This document shows, in pieces, positions 4,008 to 5,160 of a DNA stretch of 5,160 bases (its first letter is position 1; each line of letters begins with the position of its first letter). The DNA is from Pseudomonadota bacterium (GTDB taxonomy: Bacteria > Pseudomonadota > Alphaproteobacteria > Rickettsiales > UBA1997): contig RFXY01000088.1 of NCBI GenBank assembly GCA_009921385.1, positions 1 through 5,160 of the forward strand, written 5' to 3'. A program made the translations under genes and the position numbers. A model generated the notes under the pieces. It saw nothing but the letters and a program-made list of their open reading frames with translations, ran no database searches and was not told the DNA's origin.

Positions 4008-5160
4008 ATGTCTATTATCTATAAAAAAAATCATCTAGCTTTTTTACTGGCAATTGCCATGTTTTTGCTAGTTATCTTTGGCCCAAAATTTGCCTTGGCA
4101 GATGTTACTCTTGCTCCTAATGGTCTAGATCAAAGCCCAATAACTCGTGGTTTGTGTAATGTGTTTGAAATGGCTAATGGCAATGTTGGCAAAGCAATAG
4201 CTATTTTTGCTATTGTGGCATGTGGTTTTGGCTTTTTTACTGGCAAATTTTCGATTGCTTTGGTAATTGGCATCACTTTGGGTATTGGCATTTTGTTTGG
4301 TGCCCCAAAAATCATCGCTGCATTAACTGGTGGCGATGCTGTTAATTGTGGTAATATAACTAGTGGTGAGTCAGAAGCATGCCCAGGAAACCTTGATTTT
4401 TCTGCCACTGGATTAACTCCTTTGGTAGATTCTACTACTAAATCTGTAACATTTTCCAGTAATACTGGTGTGATGACTACTCAATTGCTAAGATTAGAAT
4501 GCAAAACATACAGTGCTAGCGAGAAAAGGCTTAATGTATCACCGCTTATTTCAAGTGGTTTAAATGTTAGAACTGCCATGCTTAGTGATACTTTTACATT
4601 ATTATCTGGTGCTACACTTGCAACTGTTCCCACTAAAATTTATAATACTGGTTCACAGGTAATTAGTTCTAATGCAGTAACTGGTGACTTAAAGGGTACA
4701 GTAATTAACTTCTGTCCTAGTGTTTCTGCTAATTTAACATTGGGAAATACTGGTGCTGCTAACTGTCCTGCTGGTAGTAGTGTCATACTACAAACTTCAG
4801 CTTCCTCTAGCCCTCCTAGTTCAGGTGTTATGTGTGTAAGTGAAGCATCGATTGGTACTATCTCCATATCTTCTTCCAATATTACACATAATGCTGTATT
4901 TAGTTCTGTAAATGCTAGTGGCAAAATAACTATACCTGCAGGCTTAAAGGGCGATGTAAGAAAAATGCCATTAGGCAATACTACTAGTGCTCAGAGATAT
5001 ATTGTTGCTAAATGTAATGGCGCAAAATGGGATATTATAACAACAAGTAGTTCTGATGATGCAGGTTTAGTTAATAATACTAACAATACCTGTACTACTA
5101 CTACTACTACTACTGATTGTATTGCACCAGGCAATTCTGTTATTAATCTTAATCTAGTTC
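4008..5160 (+). CDS. VirB2/TrbC-family pilin domain with long cysteine-rich C-terminal extension, 3' end off window
   Basis: The frame runs from ATG at 4008 to the right edge, 384 residues with no stop. Residues 1-31 are a signal peptide: basic MSIIYKKN, a hydrophobic core, and a likely signal peptidase site after ALA (A31). Residues 45-106 look like VirB2/TrbC: ITRGLCNVF, then helix GKAIAIFAIVACGFGFF (61-77), a short TGKFS loop, helix IALVIGITLGIGILFG (83-98), and APKIIAALTGG. VirB2 is the inner-membrane-inserted subunit of the type IV secretion or conjugation pilus, and such proteins normally stop at about 100-130 residues. Here at least 278 more residues follow, rich in Ser/Thr/Asn/Gly, with cysteines at 114, 125, 165, 236, 253, 276, 336, 362 and 371, suggesting an exported disulfide-bonded region. 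CPAGSSVI (253-260) resembles CIAPGNSVI (371-379), hinting at modules of about 120 residues. The start is supported by the signal peptide. No other virB gene is in view. The domain call is good; the extension is unrecognised. Confidence 0.8.
   Translation, partial: MSIIYKKNHLAFLLAIAMFLLVIFGPKFALADVTLAPNGLDQSPITRGLCNVFEMANGNVGKAIAIFAIVACGFGFFTGKFSIALVIGITLGIGILFGAPKIIAALTGGDAVNCGNITSGESEACPGNLDFSATGLTPLVDSTTKSVTFSSNTGVMTTQLLRLECKTYSASEKRLNVSPLISSGLNVRTAMLSDTFTLLSGATLATVPTKIYNTGSQVISSNAVTGDLKGTVINFCPSVSANLTLGNTGAANCPAGSSVILQTSASSSPPSSGVMCVSEASIGTISISSSNITHNAVFSSVNASGKITIPAGLKGDVRKMPLGNTTSAQRYIVAKCNGAKWDIITTSSSDDAGLVNNTNNTCTTTTTTTDCIAPGNSVINLNLV
5094..5114 (+). repeat. In-frame (ACT)7 trinucleotide repeat encoding Thr7
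   Basis: Seven perfect ACT codons lie between Cys362 (TGT) and Asp370-Cys371 in the VirB2-like extension. The short poly-threonine run sits between two apparent cysteine-bounded segments and looks like a flexible linker. Slippage here would add or remove threonines without shifting the frame. Confidence 0.9.

Noticed and set aside
4130..4408. Minus-strand frame opposite the VirB2-like domain
   Set aside because: Antisense to a signal-peptide/pilin gene with clear protein features on the plus strand.
4640..4978. Minus-strand frame opposite the extension of the VirB2-like gene
   Set aside because: The plus-strand frame is open for 384 codons from a signal peptide; the antisense frame has no recognisable features.

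Overview
The window comes from an AT-rich bacterial genome. It has three protein genes, one tRNA and a dense cluster of palindromic repeats. The two flanking genes run off the window edges. The best guess at the source is an alphaproteobacterium of the Rickettsiales or a similar host-associated lineage. This rests on the style of the type IV-like prepilin (FSLIELS followed by a long Ile/Leu helix) and on a VirB2/TrbC pilin domain of the kind found in rickettsial type IV secretion systems. It is inferred from protein style, not from a phylogenetic marker. None of the three start codons has a recognisable Shine-Dalgarno sequence in front of it.

Layout. Positions 1-762, minus strand: the N-terminal 254 codons of a prepilin-like protein whose C-terminus lies off the left edge. 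Positions 763-1011: a T-tract-rich divergent intergenic region with a good -35/-10 candidate for the pilin. Positions 1012-1087: a complete tRNA-Ala (anticodon GGC) with the G3-U70 identity pair and encoded CCA. Positions 1181-3475: an intact metE, the cobalamin-independent methionine synthase, with all zinc ligands and the catalytic His present. Positions 3484-3893: a non-coding cluster of five related palindromic modules, three forward (A, B, C) and two reversed (D, E). The first module probably supplies the metE terminator. Positions 3894-4007: AT-rich leader sequence. Positions 4008-5160 and beyond, plus strand: a protein with a signal peptide, a VirB2/TrbC-type two-helix pilin domain (about residues 45-106) and then at least 278 more residues rich in Ser, Thr, Asn and Cys, still open at the right edge.

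The genes do not form one pathway. metE with its tRNA neighbour is housekeeping or biosynthetic, while the genes on both sides encode probable surface-filament proteins of two unrelated types (type IV/type II pilin-like and conjugation/T4SS pilin-like). The two points most worth following are the VirB2-like pilin carrying a very long cysteine-rich extension, and the modular palindrome family. In that family the second hairpin is either replaced wholesale or lengthened symmetrically on both arms.
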